From contig JALMLS010000173.1 of assembly GCA_038496445.1 (NCBI GenBank), positions 80,822 to 144,821 of the forward strand: 64,000 nt of DNA, given 5' to 3'. The notes under the pieces are model-generated. The model was given only the letters and a program-made list of their open reading frames with translations, did no database searches and had not been told where the DNA came from. Made by a program: the position numbers and the translations under genes. Below, one piece after another: positions 47,584 to 58,424 of the stretch (the stretch's first letter is position 1; every line of letters starts with the position of its first letter). This DNA is from Trichosphaerium sp. ATCC 40318. Its lineage: Eukaryota; Discosea; Flabellinia; Trichosidae.

Positions 47584-50500
47584 TTAGCGTCGAAGCTTAG
47601 CAATCTCGTAAGAGAACGCAATGTCAAAGTTTGAAATGAGTCTATTGACGAAGCGGAGGACTTCCTCGTTGCTATGCAATCGGCCAAGCTGATGTAAGAA
47701 AACATCGTTGCGAGAATTACTGGTAACGTAAAAAGAACCATGAGTCAACAAGCTCATGAGAACTTTTACAGCACCCTCGTAAGCTTTCTGCTTCGACGAG
47801 GTGAGTACGCTATCGCGTATACGTGTCAGATGATTCTTCAGGGTAGCCATCGTGTCTACAGTACGTCGACTGGACTGGCTACGAGGCGTATCTTTAGAGG
47901 GACGCGGAGTGTGAGGTAGACCTGGGGTAGGAGTTTGGGTCTGATGAAGTTTTGGAATTTGATTATCACGGAATTTCCAATAAGATTTGAGCCGTCTAGC
48001 ATTGACAATGGGGTGCCATGATGTCTCTCCAGAGGGTTTATCAAGCAGGAATACACCTGGAGCCGTTTGTTTAATGATCTGATACGGTCCAATCCAGTGA
48101 CTGGAGAGCTTGTCGGTGAATTTGCCATCGGGTTTGGGGACATTAACCATAACCCATTGAGCGGGTTTATAGTTATGTGTTTTAGCACCGCGAGTACGGT
48201 CATGATATGCTTTTTGGTAGGCGCGTTGTTTTTCAGCGTGCTGATTTGCAAGGCTGAGTGCTTTGGACAACCGAGTACGAACACGTTTAGGAAAAGCGTG
48301 TCCCAGAGGGGGTGAAGCGTCTGGAGCCAAAGAAGCTTGAATAGCAGTACGGCCAAGGCGTCCAGTCATCAGGAAATGTGGAGACTGTTTAGTAGAGGCG
48401 TGTGGTGCAAAGTTATACGCTTGTAAACATTGAGGTAAAAAGTCGTCCCAGTCGTCATGATCTTCATTGACGTACAGAGAGAGCATCTCAATGATAGTGC
48501 GGTTGAAGCGCTCTACTTGGCCATTGGTCTGTGGGTGATATGCAGTGGTGTTCAACTTCTTAACACCAAAAAGGGCATTAAGCTCAGAGATCAATCCAGA
48601 CAGGAAGTTCTCGCCACGGTCGGAAAGCAATTGCATAGGATAGCCCCAACGGCGGAACACATCGTTGTAGAGCCAGCGGGCAATCTTGGCGGACTTCTCA
48701 TCAGGGAGCGCAACAGCTTCAACAAATTTGGTACACAAATCGGTAACCACAATAACTTTGCAGTTACCATGGTGCGACTTGGGAAGTTTAAGGGCATCAA
48801 TGGACACTGTGTGCCAGGGTTCTATGGACACAGTAGACTTCATAGGAGCTGTAAGCTTCGAACGTGGACCCTTACGAGCGGCGCACTTCGAACAATTTAA
48901 GCACCAATCTTTGACATCACCAGAACAGTTACGCCACCAAAAACGGCGGCGAATGCTGTTGAATGTACGCATGAACATCTGGTGGCCAAGGTCATCGTGG
49001 AAGGCAGCGAGCACTGTGTTGACATGAGATCGGGGAACGCAAAGGAGTCGGAAGGGTTCATCAGAGGGAAGTGCTTTAGAAGGAAACCAATATCTATATA
49101 ATAACAAAGAATTGTCATCAATAAAATATGATTCGGATTGTTCGAGAACACGGCGAGAAGCAGAGCGCCCAGTAGGTTTGACACCAGTGAAAATATATGT
49201 ATACAGATCAGAGAAGGCAGGATCAGCCTTTTGAGCTTCAGGTGTGATACGGAGGTTATCAACAGCAACAGCAGAACTAACATTAGCTATAGGGTTACGG
49301 CTTGGACCATCAGCGTTGCCGTGCCAGCGACCAGGGCGGTGTACTACAGTATAATCATAGTCTTCTAACTGTAGTGCCCATCGAGCATATTTAGGCTTGA
49401 GAGTTTTGGATTGTAAGATATACTTGATAGCACTGTGATCAATATAAATGGTAACTTTGCTATAAAGAATATATGGACGAAACTTAGCGAGAGCGCGGAC
49501 TAACGCAAGACACTCCCACTCAGTGGTGTTTTTGTAACGTCGCTCGGCTTCAGAGTGTGCTTTGGAGAAGTACGAGATGACACGTGAAACACCGTTGTTG
49601 TCAAGCTGTTCGAGGACTGCGCCAGAGGCGTAGCCAGATCCATCAGTATATAGCCGAAAAGGTCGATCAAAACGTGGAAGAGCTAACAGCGGAGGTGAAG
49701 TCAACGCAGTTTTGAGAGCTTTAAACGAACGAGTTTGAGGAGCCGCCCAAACCCAGGGTTGTTCATTGCGAATAAGCTTTTGCAGTGGTTCGGCTATGTG
49801 AGCGTACTGTTTGATATACTTCCGATAGTAGTTCGACATCCCCAAAAAGGTGCGTACTTCGGAGGCGTTGCGAGGAGATCGTGCTTCTAGAATACACTTC
49901 GTGTGCTCTGGATTGGGTCGTACACCCTCGGACGAGATGACATGTCCCAAATAGGCGATCTGAGGTTTAAAGAACTGGCATTTGTCAGCACGGAGTGTGA
50001 AACCAGAATCGATAACGCGTTCAAAAACGAGGAGCAAAGCAATAAGATGATCCTCGAAATTGGCAGAATAGACGATAATGTCGTCCATATATACCAAACA
50101 AACGTGCCACGCTAGACCTGACATCAGAACGTTCATGGTGCGCTGAAAGGTGGCAGGAGCATTGGTTAGACCAAAAGGCATGCGGTTCCACTCGTATAAT
50201 CCGTCGCGAGTAGAAAATGCAGTCTTGTGTTTGTCTTTTTCATCAACAGGTATATGCCAAAAACCTGATGGAGCATCGAGAGTTGAAAAGAATTTAGCGG
50301 ATTGTAGGTGGTTGAGAGCGTCATTGATGCGTGGTAATGGGTAAACGTCCTTCTTGGTGACTTTGTTGAGAGCACGATAGTCAACACAAAAGCGTTTGGA
50401 TCCATCAGACTTGCGGACAAGCAACACAGGGGAAGACCAAGCACTGTTAGAGGGACGAATAATGCCATTTTTGAGCAATTCGTCAACTTGAAGTGCAATA

Positions 50501-51558
50501 TGTTCAGCTTCTGGAGGTGAAAACGAGCGAAGCGGAACACGGACAGGTCTGCTATCACCGGTGTCAATCTGATGAGGAGGTACGTGCGCTTGTGGGGGTG
50601 CTTTGGGATCGGAGGTGAACGTGTGTCGAAGTTGCCACAGAAAAAGCAGAAGTTGATCATACTGCAATTTGGTGAGGTGGTCACCGCGTTCAACTTTGAA
50701 TAACTTCAGTGTCTGTCGTCGGACCTCTGGCGTGAGAAGCTGCATTTGGAGAAGTTGATGCAGTTTTTTCTTGATACGTTTAAGTTCTGTGTTGGCATTA
50801 CGGATGCTACGAATACTGTTTACTTCCAACAGTGCAAGAGCAGTCCCAGCGCGTATTTTAACTCGATTGGCTGTAAAGTTGGAAACGCCAATAGAAATAT
50901 GTGGACTATCCAGAGTGGTGATGCCACGTGCGACGTTGAAGCGAGAGTTATGAGAACGAAGAGGACGTACCAAGCCGTGTTTGACATTGGGCTTCCAGTT
51001 TGTCACATGACCCTTAACAACCTGAGCGCCGGTCAACCCACTAAAAGCAGGCAAGGTCACGGTATTCGAACACCGTACATAATGCACGTGTTCGGGCGCG
51101 TAAGAGAATATGCCCATTGACTCAGAGAGTTCAAAGGCGGTCTCTTTGAGGGTCATCTTGGCGTCGGAAATGTCGAGGACTGCATTGAAGGAAGCGAGAG
51201 CGTCCATACCGAGAATGACATCGTAACGAGATGTGAGGACGACCAGGAATCGAACATCACGAACACGACTGCCAATACGGACAGGGAGGAGATGTGAGCC
51301 GAGAACTTTAACAAGGGAACCATCAAAAGTACGAACGGAACGCGTATAAAGAACAGGTACTTTATTGTTTGTAACACGTTTTAATGTTTGCAAAGAGATC
51401 AGAGAGGCATCGGCACCAGTGTCGAGTAAGCAGGGCAAAGGGGCATCGGAGACATGGCAAGTACCCATGAGAGCTTGTACTTGCTTCTGGCGAGGTGTAG
51501 CTGATTTGTTTGCAGAGGCGCTTGCTACGAAATGAGCGCCTTTTACCAGTTTTCCGAG
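47584..51558 (-). CDS. pol: Pol polyprotein (PR-RT-RNaseH-IN)
   Basis: The frame is open from 51558 to the stop at 47584 (about 1,320 codons) and lies in the -1 frame relative to gag. Protease: LLDTGADASLI near 51.4 kb. Reverse transcriptase: FCVDYRALNKVT, FFSTLDAPSGFW, RMPFGLTNAPATFQ and the catalytic LVYMDDIIVYS near 50.1 kb. RNase H: LYTDGSGYASGAVL, with E and D of the active site downstream. Integrase: HHCC zinc finger (HDDLGH...CLNCSKC), then D-D-E as SIDALKLP, LLSDRGENF and GQVERFNRT, and a GPY/F end (HWIGPYQII). No stop or frameshift inside. The first ATG is at 51466-51468, but synthesis probably uses frameshifting from gag. Confidence 0.95.
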   Translation of the reverse strand, partial: LGKLVKGAHFVASASANKSATPRQKQVQALMGTCHVSDAPLPCLLDTGADASLISLQTLKRVTNNKVPVLYTRSVRTFDGSLVKVLGSHLLPVRIGSRVRDVRFLVVLTSRYDVILGMDALASFNAVLDISDAKMTLKETAFELSESMGIFSYAPEHVHYVRCSNTVTLPAFSGLTGAQVVKGHVTNWKPNVKHGLVRPLRSHNSRFNVARGITTLDSPHISIGVSNFTANRVKIRAGTALALLEVNSIRSIRNANTELKRIKKKLHQLLQMQLLTPEVRRQTLKLFKVERGDHLTKLQYDQLLLFLWQLRHTFTSDPKAPPQAHVPPHQIDTGDSRPVRVPLRSFSPPEAEHIALQVDELLKNGIIRPSNSAWSSPVLLVRKSDGSKRFCVDYRALNKVTKKDVYPLPRINDALNHLQSAKFFSTLDAPSGFWHIPVDEKDKHKTAFSTRDGLYEWNRMPFGLTNAPATFQRTMNVLMSGLAWHVCLVYMDDIIVYSANFEDHLIALLLVFERVIDSGFTLRADKCQFFKPQIAYLGHVISSEGVRPNPEHTKCILEARSPRNASEVRTFLGMSNYYRKYIKQYAHIAEPLQKLIRNEQPWVWAAPQTRSFKALKTALTSPPLLALPRFDRPFRLYTDGSGYASGAVLEQLDNNGVSRVISYFSKAHSEAERRYKNTTEWECLALVRALAKFRPYILYSKVTIYIDHSAIKYILQSKTLKPKYARWALQLEDYDYTVVHRPGRWHGNADGPSRNPIANVSSAVAVDNLRITPEAQKADPAFSDLYTYIFTGVKPTGRSASRRVLEQSESYFIDDNSLLLYRYWFPSKALPSDEPFRLLCVPRSHVNTVLAAFHDDLGHQMFMRTFNSIRRRFWWRNCSGDVKDWCLNCSKCAARKGPRSKLTAPMKSTVSIEPWHTVSIDALKLPKSHHGNCKVIVVTDLCTKFVEAVALPDEKSAKIARWLYNDVFRRWGYPMQLLSDRGENFLSGLISELNALFGVKKLNTTAYHPQTNGQVERFNRTIIEMLSLYVNEDHDDWDDFLPQCLQAYNFAPHASTKQSPHFLMTGRLGRTAIQASLAPDASPPLGHAFPKRVRTRLSKALSLANQHAEKQRAYQKAYHDRTRGAKTHNYKPAQWVMVNVPKPDGKFTDKLSSHWIGPYQIIKQTAPGVFLLDKPSGETSWHPIVNARRLKSYWKFRDNQIPKLHQTQTPTPGLPHTPRPSKDTPRSQSSRRTVDTMATLKNHLTRIRDSVLTSSKQKAYEGAVKVLMSLLTHGSFYVTSNSRNDVFLHQLGRLHSNEEVLRFVNRLISNFDIAFSYEIAKLRR
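51543..51558 (-). other. Gag-pol -1 frameshift window
   Basis: CTCGGAAAACTGGTAA on the minus strand: the pol frame has stops at 51559-51561 and 51568-51570, and gag ends at 51543, so a -1 slip must occur inside these 16 bases. GGAAAAC is the only credible slip site, although it is not a perfect X-XXY-YYZ heptamer. Confidence 0.65.
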
Positions 51559-52694
51559 TCATAGTACTCATCGTTGTAATAATCATCCAAGGCATCGGCT
51601 TCATGAGAAGACACGTGATTGACATCAAGCATTGGGTCATCTAGATCGTCGAGTGGAGGAGACTGCGGTTCAGGCAAAAGAGAGAGTGGATCAGTATCGA
51701 CATTGTTGACCTGTCGATTGCGTTGAGGATAGCGAGGGCGTCGGGACTGAGGTCGACCATTATACTGGCGAGGTCTTGAGCGGTTGTTGTAGGTGGGACG
51801 GGTGCGTAGACAGGACTCGAGGCGTCGGAGGCGTTGAAGACGGTAACACTGTTGAATAGTGTGATTGTCCTTGTTGCAATAATCACAGTGTCGGCGAGGT
51901 CTGGCGGGCGTTGGAGGAGCACGAACGGCGCTAATGGTAGGAACAGGAGCCATGATAGTAGAAGGGCTGAAATCGAGTTGATGGGCTAGAGTATCAGCAA
52001 TACCAACAGCTTCGTCGAATGTAGGAGGTGCGGCAGTACAAACGAGACCACGTAGAGCAGGGTGAAGGCCATGGAGGAATATATCCATCATGACAGGAGT
52101 GTCGAGGTTGTTAGCCTCGTTAGCATCGAAAGCAAGATCACGAAACTCATCGACGTACTCGTGGATAGGACGATTACCTTGAGAAATCACCAATAACTTC
52201 TTACGGCACTCGACAGCATAACCAGTGCGTAGGTAACGACGCATGACGGAAACGAGAATAGGGTACATAGCTGAGGTAAATCGTATTGTATTACCAGGGC
52301 CAAGAACGACTTTGTACTTCAAGGAGGGGCCTTGGGGAATCGATTTGACAGCACCGTGAGCATCGCCAAGTAATCTCGTGCGGAGCATGAAATTATAATC
52401 TGGCTCCAGCCAATTGTATTGGTGTGCGCATTGCTTCATGTAACTAAGCCAATCGCGTATGTTGGACAGGGGGTCTTTGGTGGGAACGCCATGAAATTCT
52501 ACAACTTTAGGGAAGTTCTTTTTATCCCTAACAGCCAGTAGGTCTTCAGGCGCGATCTTAGCGTCTTTATAGAAACGCTCTATCTCGCGGGAGGCAAGCG
52601 CGAGAGCATCCGAATTTATCTTATCAAAATCGGGTAAATAGTCCCAGGGAGCGTGTTCTAACTCGAACTGGGAAGAAATAATAGTAATAGACAT
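51543..52694 (-). CDS. gag: Gag protein with CCHC zinc knuckle
   Basis: 383 codons from the ATG at 52692-52694 (MSITIISSQFELEHAPWDYL); a further in-frame ATG at 52766 lies inside the LTR and is less likely. The middle has the retrotransposon gag helical pattern (WLSYMKQCAHQYNWLEPDY, LLVISQGNRPIHEYVDEFRDLA). Near the C terminus a CX2CX4HX4C knuckle is intact (CDYCNKDNHTIQQC), followed by Arg/Pro-rich and acidic stretches. The stop at 51543-51545 overlaps the pol frame by 16 bases. Gag forms the cytoplasmic particle that packages the element RNA. Confidence 0.9.
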   Translation of the reverse strand: MSITIISSQFELEHAPWDYLPDFDKINSDALALASREIERFYKDAKIAPEDLLAVRDKKNFPKVVEFHGVPTKDPLSNIRDWLSYMKQCAHQYNWLEPDYNFMLRTRLLGDAHGAVKSIPQGPSLKYKVVLGPGNTIRFTSAMYPILVSVMRRYLRTGYAVECRKKLLVISQGNRPIHEYVDEFRDLAFDANEANNLDTPVMMDIFLHGLHPALRGLVCTAAPPTFDEAVGIADTLAHQLDFSPSTIMAPVPTISAVRAPPTPARPRRHCDYCNKDNHTIQQCYRLQRLRRLESCLRTRPTYNNRSRPRQYNGRPQSRRPRYPQRNRQVNNVDTDPLSLLPEPQSPPLDDLDDPMLDVNHVSSHEADALDDYYNDEYYDSENW

Positions 52695-52725
52695 CCGAGA
52701 GGTATAATAGGTAAAGCGAGGCACA

Positions 52726-52743
52726 AGAAAGCAAGTGTCGCCA
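52726..52743 (-). other. Primer-binding site
   Basis: TGGCGACACTTGC begins two bases after the 5' LTR on the minus strand. It would pair with a tRNA ending TGTCGCCA, meaning an acceptor starting GACA with discriminator G, as in many serine tRNAs. The tRNA identity is inference. Confidence 0.6.
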
Positions 52744-52745
52744 AA

Positions 52746-52843
52746 TGTAATAAAGAGAGACGGCAATTAGGTTAGCCTGTGAATCTTCTATGTATTAAGG
52801 TACAGGAATAGTTAAGTACAGTATGCGGTATATTGTCATTACA
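52746..52843 (-). repeat. 5' LTR, 98 bp
   Basis: Identical to the copy at 47444-47541 over all 98 bases; followed by the GTAA target duplicate at 52844-52847. Confidence 0.95.
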
Positions 52844-53167
52844 GTAAAGTAACAATCTTAGCAAAACGCAAAAGTTTCAACCGGTGGGTAAAACTGATCA
52901 TTTTGAGGTACTAATTTTTTTCGTCATGAATATTAGTGAATACGTATTCATTCATAACACTAAAGCATTAGAAGATGCCTCGAGTACAAACCCTGAATGC
53001 TGTTGAAATACTTAATGTTCAGTATCTCGAGCTCTTTCATACCTAGGCCAGCAAGTTAATAAAACTAAAGGCTTCGAAACGAACAGTTTAACTTTCACGT
53101 CCGGCGACTGAGGACAACTTCACGTGATATTTGTGAACTTTATTTTCGAAGCACAAAAGATTGTAGA

Positions 53168-53690
53168 CGCCTAAATACAACTTTGAAGCTATCAATACAA
53201 CCTATGAGTGTCACAGTTATGAAAGACATCAAAAGGGGTAAACAAGGATGGCTCACAATACTTATTCAGTCCATTTTTTACAAAGCTAACAAAGAAAGAT
53301 GCGCCTCTCTACTATTTTTCTCTTATCTCTCGTTATCCTTTCAGTCTATGTTGCCACCAGCGAAGCAGCAGTACGCTATATAGGCTTTTACCATACAACT
53401 AACTCAAGCCATAGTGCGGTGACTTTTGCAGTGGATGCCCTACTGTAGCCAAGAAAATGAGGTGTTGCTTTAACAAACATAGAAGACCAGAAAGTTCTTT
53501 CGAGCGTTGTAGGACTCAAGAACCCCTATAATTCCAATAGTGCTCCATAGCCTCTGCATACCGCTCCAGAAATCTTCATGTTGTATGATCAATAAAACAA
53601 CCCAATTAAGAATTTAGTTGTGGCACTTTACAAAGTTGATTGTAGCAAAGTTATAGGCTCGAGTTTTGAGGATTGCTTAAACTCAAACGT
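53168..53690 (+). pseudogene. Broken secreted-protein gene, copy A of an inverted pair
   Basis: ATG 53299 opens a signal peptide (MRLSTIFLLSLVILSVYVAT) followed by SEAAVRYIGFYHTTNSS and ~14 more codons, then a stop at ~53446 where the other copy reads on. Downstream of the stop further similarity to copy B (GVAL..IEDQ, LKNP, TAPE) continues in interrupted frames to about 53.69 kb. The upstream ~130 bases (CAACTTTGAAGCTATCAATACAACCT) are also shared. No family recognised. Both copies carry different lesions, so neither appears functional. Confidence 0.6.
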
Positions 53691-54548
53691 GTTAAACTTG
53701 AGACATGTAAACAAGAGCTAATACTTATCACAGCGCACTACAAGCGGAACATTGGTTGTTAGCAGACGTGTACTTGTTTCGTTGGAAAGACGCAAGTTTC
53801 AGTATTGTGGTCACTCGCAGAAACTTTTTTTGGATTTGAGGATCTTCTGATCTTATCCTATGTAAAGTAAGGATATACACTAGTGGAAAATTTGCATATT
53901 AGTACAAGGGCTACCTATGTTCAAGAACCATGGACTTGGGTTATCGATGATTTCAGTTTGTCATAAAGTTTCCCGTTGATAAACAAAATCGATTAGCCCA
54001 CCGCTTCGTTCCACCTCTTTCTTAGTACAAAGGGGTAGAACGTCTGGATTGGTTTGTACCGATTAAGGCTAAAAACGTGATCACTTGTTTATTTCTCTGC
54101 ATCACAGGGAGTGAATGGTTTTGATTTCAAGGCGCGGACGCTATTTCTCCTTTTTTGAAGTTGATGTGTAATTCTCCTCTTTTCAATCCATAGCACGAAT
54201 GACACAAAGACACTAGGTGGCAGTTTTTGAACTTCCTAACGTTTTTATGAACCATCAGGCATTTGGTGTGTATTGTCAATTGACACGCAATTTGATGTCT
54301 GTTTTCAGGTAGTTATAGCGCGAACCGTAACGTTTACTCGGTAACCACTTGTGTTGTGTGACTTTATTTTCTGTAAATGTGTGCAACGTCCCATTCGCTT
54401 TATTTATTTCTGTGGCTTTTAAAAAATACACTCGACGCACTTTAACGCCCGTGTCCACGGTATAAGCAACTATTTATTGTCTAGAAGTGTAATGTTATGT
54501 GTGTTGATGTCGATAGTAGCTTACTCCACCTGCTTGCGTACTTCAGTG
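53691..54548. other. Intergenic, 0.86 kb
   Basis: No gene seen between copy A and the surface-protein gene. Probably contains the promoter of the gene starting at 54549. Confidence 0.4.
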
Positions 54549-57418
54549 ATGTTTGCGGGTGAGAATACGTAAAAGGCAATTATTCCTCTTACAACGAATT
54601 TGTCATGTTGTTTATTTTGAAAAGTATACATTCCACGTTAAAACAGAGTCTAGGCGTTTTTTCCAAATACGATTGTCGGAGTTCGTAATTTCAACACTTT
54701 TAAAACAACATTGTCGCTAGGTTACATTTTTACGTCTAGTCACAAGCCCACGCCTTCCTGTGCGTTCGCCTACATAATGAGAGTATTTTTAACTACTTGC
54801 GGTACATCTACAATAAATTTGATCTACAGCGTCACCAATTGAAAAATAGTAGCTCGTTGCGGTTACTCATAGTATGAATATACTAGAATACCATATTTAA
54901 AGCGAGTTTAAACATTTAATGATTTTTTTATAGTTCTGTTCGCAGTGTCGCTTTATATTACCAATGCACAGTATGGAAACAAGGTATTTATACTAGAGAT
55001 GCAGTTACAAATATCTGCAAAAATATGCACACCATCAGAGAGTGGTTCTCTTTATACAACAGCCGATGGCCTAGACGTAGAATGTGATGCGGAAAGAGTT
55101 CCAGTTGATCTAGGCAATTACAGTCTTGTCATAATTCCTCCATCGATCATGAGGTTGCTGGATGCTGAAGAAATAAGCTCTCTTACTAACTACGCGAATA
55201 ATGGTGGCCGTTTATGGATTATTGGCGAAAGAATCGGTGGACAAACTACAGAAGCGATGTTAGATAACCAAAACTCTATACTAGAGAGTATTAACGTCAC
55301 TTCAAGATTTGCAGCGTACCGTGTTGATAAGGACTGCGAGGTTCGTTGTGTGTTTTTTCGGATTTTTTCAAAAACTTCAAAAAAAAACTTGTCATGACGG
55401 TCTTTTATACCGATTTGTCTATTCTTGACTCTATAAATATCCTGGATATATTGTCACACTTATAACTCCTCGAAAAATCGTCGAGGAAACCAGTAGCGTT
55501 CACTTTTTTTAATTTTTTTTTTGAACATTTTTATTATTTTATGGTATTGACGTTGATTTTTGTTAGAGCGGATACTTTGTACCAAATGATTATATGCTAT
55601 TCAGTAATGCTTCCACAACATCACCTCTCCGTACTATAGGACCTGGAAACATAACAGTAGCAGAACCTGGTAAAATAATTGCTGAAGCTAATGCTACAGG
55701 CATTGTTTTAATAGCAGCTGAGCGTAAGTCTTTTTTTTTTTTCCTTTTTTTTTGTGGGATATCACGTTCGCTTAGTAACTTTTTGTTTAACAGGTAACAT
55801 CGTGTTATTTTCAGATTTATTTCTTGTGGCATCTGGGTTTGATTCTGGTACTTGTGCTGTAACATTCAGAACAAATGGAGCTTTATTAAACCCAATTGTT
55901 ATTGAGATTGTTAATTCACCTATCCTCCCTCCAACTACAATGTCACCTACAACATCACCTCCAACACCAATACCAACGACACAATCTCCAACGCCTAGAC
56001 CAACAACACAATCTCCAACGCTTATACCAACAACACAAGCTCCAACGGCAAGTCCTGGGGTTTGTACAATATGTGGATGTATTCCACCTCAACCTTTGTT
56101 CACGTGTGAAAATGGTACTTGGACGAAAAATGGAAGTGTAGTTGGGAGCATGAATATATTGGCTGTACCGATTATAATTGTTGGTGCGTGCAGTTTTATT
56201 CATCATTTCTTATTATTTTAATACTCTAAATATTCCTACTTGCAATTTCTCCGAAGAGAAAAGAAACGTTACTGCTTTGAGTCACAAGTATTGTTTTCTT
56301 TTTTCTTTTTTTTTCAGTTTTTTTTTGCGTTCGTTGCATCGCTATTAAAATACACTGTTTGTTCAGTTGTTTATTTATTACTTGTAAAATACTTTGGTTA
56401 GGGTGCAATGTTTTTCTAATTAATATCTTGCTATTTGTGGCCCAAAACTGACTTTTTTGACAAGGTGATGTATTTGTTGGAGCAAATGAGACTATTACAT
56501 TTGGTCGTGATAATTCTTTGTTAATAGACGGTTGTATAACCTTAATGGGTAATATAAATATTACCTTAAATAGCACAGAAATTGAGGATATAAAATTAAA
56601 GTACGTAACTTGCGACAACGAAACACCAGAACACTTTTTATCTTTGTTCAAAAAAGTAAAAAAAAACTTGAATCTAACAACAAAATCTAGTGGTGGTAGC
56701 TTTCAACTGTTAAAGTCTACATGTAACGTAAGTGTTACAGATGCATCTTTTACAGTACCATCTGATAAAGATTGCTATAATATTACACCACAGCCTGGTA
56801 TTAGACCTTTTGGTGATTCTGGACAATCTGTTTGGGTTTCGTTTAGCATAAACACTAATGACTGCAATAGTGGCTTTGTACGTGTTTTAACAACTACCTT
56901 GAGTTTAAAAACACGAATTTAAATTTGAACTTTGTTTGCTTTTATTGGCTTGGTGTATCACGTGATTTAAAAAAAAACGTTGTTGCCAAAAAAGTTTTTT
57001 GTGTTAGTTACATTCGTTCTAGTTCTAACTGTTTGTTTTAGAGCATGACATGGATAATAGCTATTACTTGTTCTGTTAGTGCATTCTTAATAGTAGTTAT
57101 CATACTATTGGTGATATTCTTTGTACCTCCGATAAGGTACAAGCCACAATAGCACTCTTTTTTTTCTTTTTTTTCTAAAATGTCCCTTTGTTTGATCAAG
57201 TACTAATCAAACTGATAATTAGTGTTCGTGTTCTTCCTTATAAAAGACAAATACATAAAATACGAAAGAGAGGTAAACAAGCATCTAAAGTCAATTACTC
57301 GGTAAGAACGAAGAAGAATTAACAATTTGTTTTGTTCTTTACCCAATACGAAATACTAACACTTTCTTTCCAGACTTCAACAAACTCACTCCATTCTCTA
57401 AATAGCCAAACAATGTAA
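54549..57418 (+). CDS. Type I surface protein with Thr/Pro linker
   Basis: A 10-nt first exon (54549-54558, MFA) splices over a 375-nt intron to LFAVSLYITNAQ, giving a signal peptide. Domain 1 (54.95-55.9 kb) resembles class I glutamine-amidotransferase-like or IFT52/DUF4350 folds (YSLVIIPPSIMRLL, LTNYANNGGRLWIIGE) and lacks an obvious nucleophile. A linker of PTTQSPTPR-type 9-residue repeats follows, encoded by a 27-bp tandem repeat (55.97-56.05 kb). Domain 2 (CTICGCIPPQ, FTCENGTWTKNG, SLLIDGCITLMGNINITL) is a protist surface module with many N-glycosylation sites. A transmembrane helix (SAFLIVVIILLVIFFVPP) and, if spliced on, a short basic tail end at TAA 57416-57418; without those last splices it stops at 57152. 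Confidence 0.65.
55968..56052 (+). repeat. In-frame 27-bp tandem repeat
   Basis: About three copies of CCAACRACACAATCTCCAACG plus six variable bases, encoding PTTQSPTxx. Copy-number change would lengthen the stalk without breaking the frame. Confidence 0.75.
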
Positions 57419-57779
57419 GCTTGAAATAAAGCCATTTTTTCAAACAACAACTACGTTTGTGAGTTTCCCTTGATAGTTCTATTACACCAAGCCAGCATTT
57501 TGGTTTTTAGCCACTACCTCAATAAATAGTTATGTACTCCACAAGTGACTGATTTGCATAAGTACTGCAATATCACAATTTCACCATTGAATTGTTGATT
57601 CATGCAACTGTGCTGAGAGCATGTAGAACTTAACAGGAGCATGTGGTGGCATTGTACAACACCAACAAAATCTCATTTTTTACACGGTTAGCTGAGTACA
57701 GATTTTTTTGCTGAGTTTCTTAGCCTCGGTGAACCGGCTACAGATTTTTATCGGGACCAGACAACGATCAGTTGTATAC

Positions 57780-58424
57780 ACAAAATGCCAAATAGTTTCT
57801 AAAGCTGGCTGTAATACACTGTGTATACCGTACAGTGCCTCAACTGAATTCTCAATCTCAACTTGAGGTTTGGTTTATTGATCTTACAACATGAAAGGGT
57901 TCTGGAGCCGTACACGTGCAGATGCCATGAGCGCTCTTGTACTTACTGGTAGGGTTCTTGAGCCAAACAGTTAACGAAAATTCTCTCTGGTCTTCTATAT
58001 CTTCTAAAGCAACACCTATTTTTCGTGAGTATATCACGACATCCCCTGCAAAAGTAATCGCACTATAGGCTCGAGTTAGTCTTCTGGTAGAAGGTTATAT
58101 AGCGTACTGCTGCTTCGCTGGTGGCTACATAGACTGAAAGGATAACGAGAGATAAGAGAAAAATAGTAGAGAGGCGCATCTTTCTTTGTGGTTAGCTTTG
58201 TTATGTTCACGCCGAAAACATATTGTGAGCCATCCTCCTTTTTGGGCAAACAGTAGAATGTGAGTATCTCAAGATGCCTTAGCGTAAACCTTTTTATACA
58301 TAGTTTTGTTGGTGGTGTTTTTGGGCACGTGGAGATATTCTGTTTTTTTAGTTTACCTTTTTATGTCGTTCGTAACTATTACTCACAGGTTGTATTGATA
58401 GTTTCAAAGTTGTGTTTAGCCGTT
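57780..58424 (-). pseudogene. Broken secreted-protein gene, copy B of an inverted pair
   Basis: Read leftward from ATG at ~58179, the same signal peptide (MRLSTIFLLSLVILSVYVAT) and SEAAVRYITFYQKTNSS are encoded, then one extra T shifts the frame into an early stop. After that shift the frame is open for about 90 further codons (IGVALEDIEDQREF, CTCTAPEPFSCCKINK). Homology with copy A spans both the gene and its upstream sequence, with ~100 extra bases inserted upstream here. The frame breaks differ between copies, so an intact parent existed or exists elsewhere. Confidence 0.6.

Larger units (their letters stand above)
47444..52843 (-). mobile_element. Complete Ty3/gypsy LTR retrotransposon, 5,400 bp
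   Basis: Oriented leftward: 5' LTR at 52746-52843, 3' LTR at 47444-47541, both 98 bp, TG...CA, and identical base for base. Four-base target duplication GTAA at 47440-47443 and 52844-52847. A primer-binding site starts two bases inside the 5' LTR and a polypurine tract abuts the 3' LTR. Gag and Pol are both open with all expected catalytic residues. Domain order PR-RT-RNaseH-IN identifies Ty3/gypsy. Identical LTRs mean recent insertion. LTRs of 98 bp are unusually short for this group. Confidence 0.95.

Noticed and set aside
47584-52766. Plus-strand and alternate minus-strand frames up to 175 codons
   Set aside because: All overlap the intact gag and pol frames of the retrotransposon and are shadows.
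55930-56060. CRISPR-like short repeats
   Set aside because: The 27-bp repeats are contiguous, in frame and encode a Thr/Pro stalk; no spacers, and the genome is eukaryotic.
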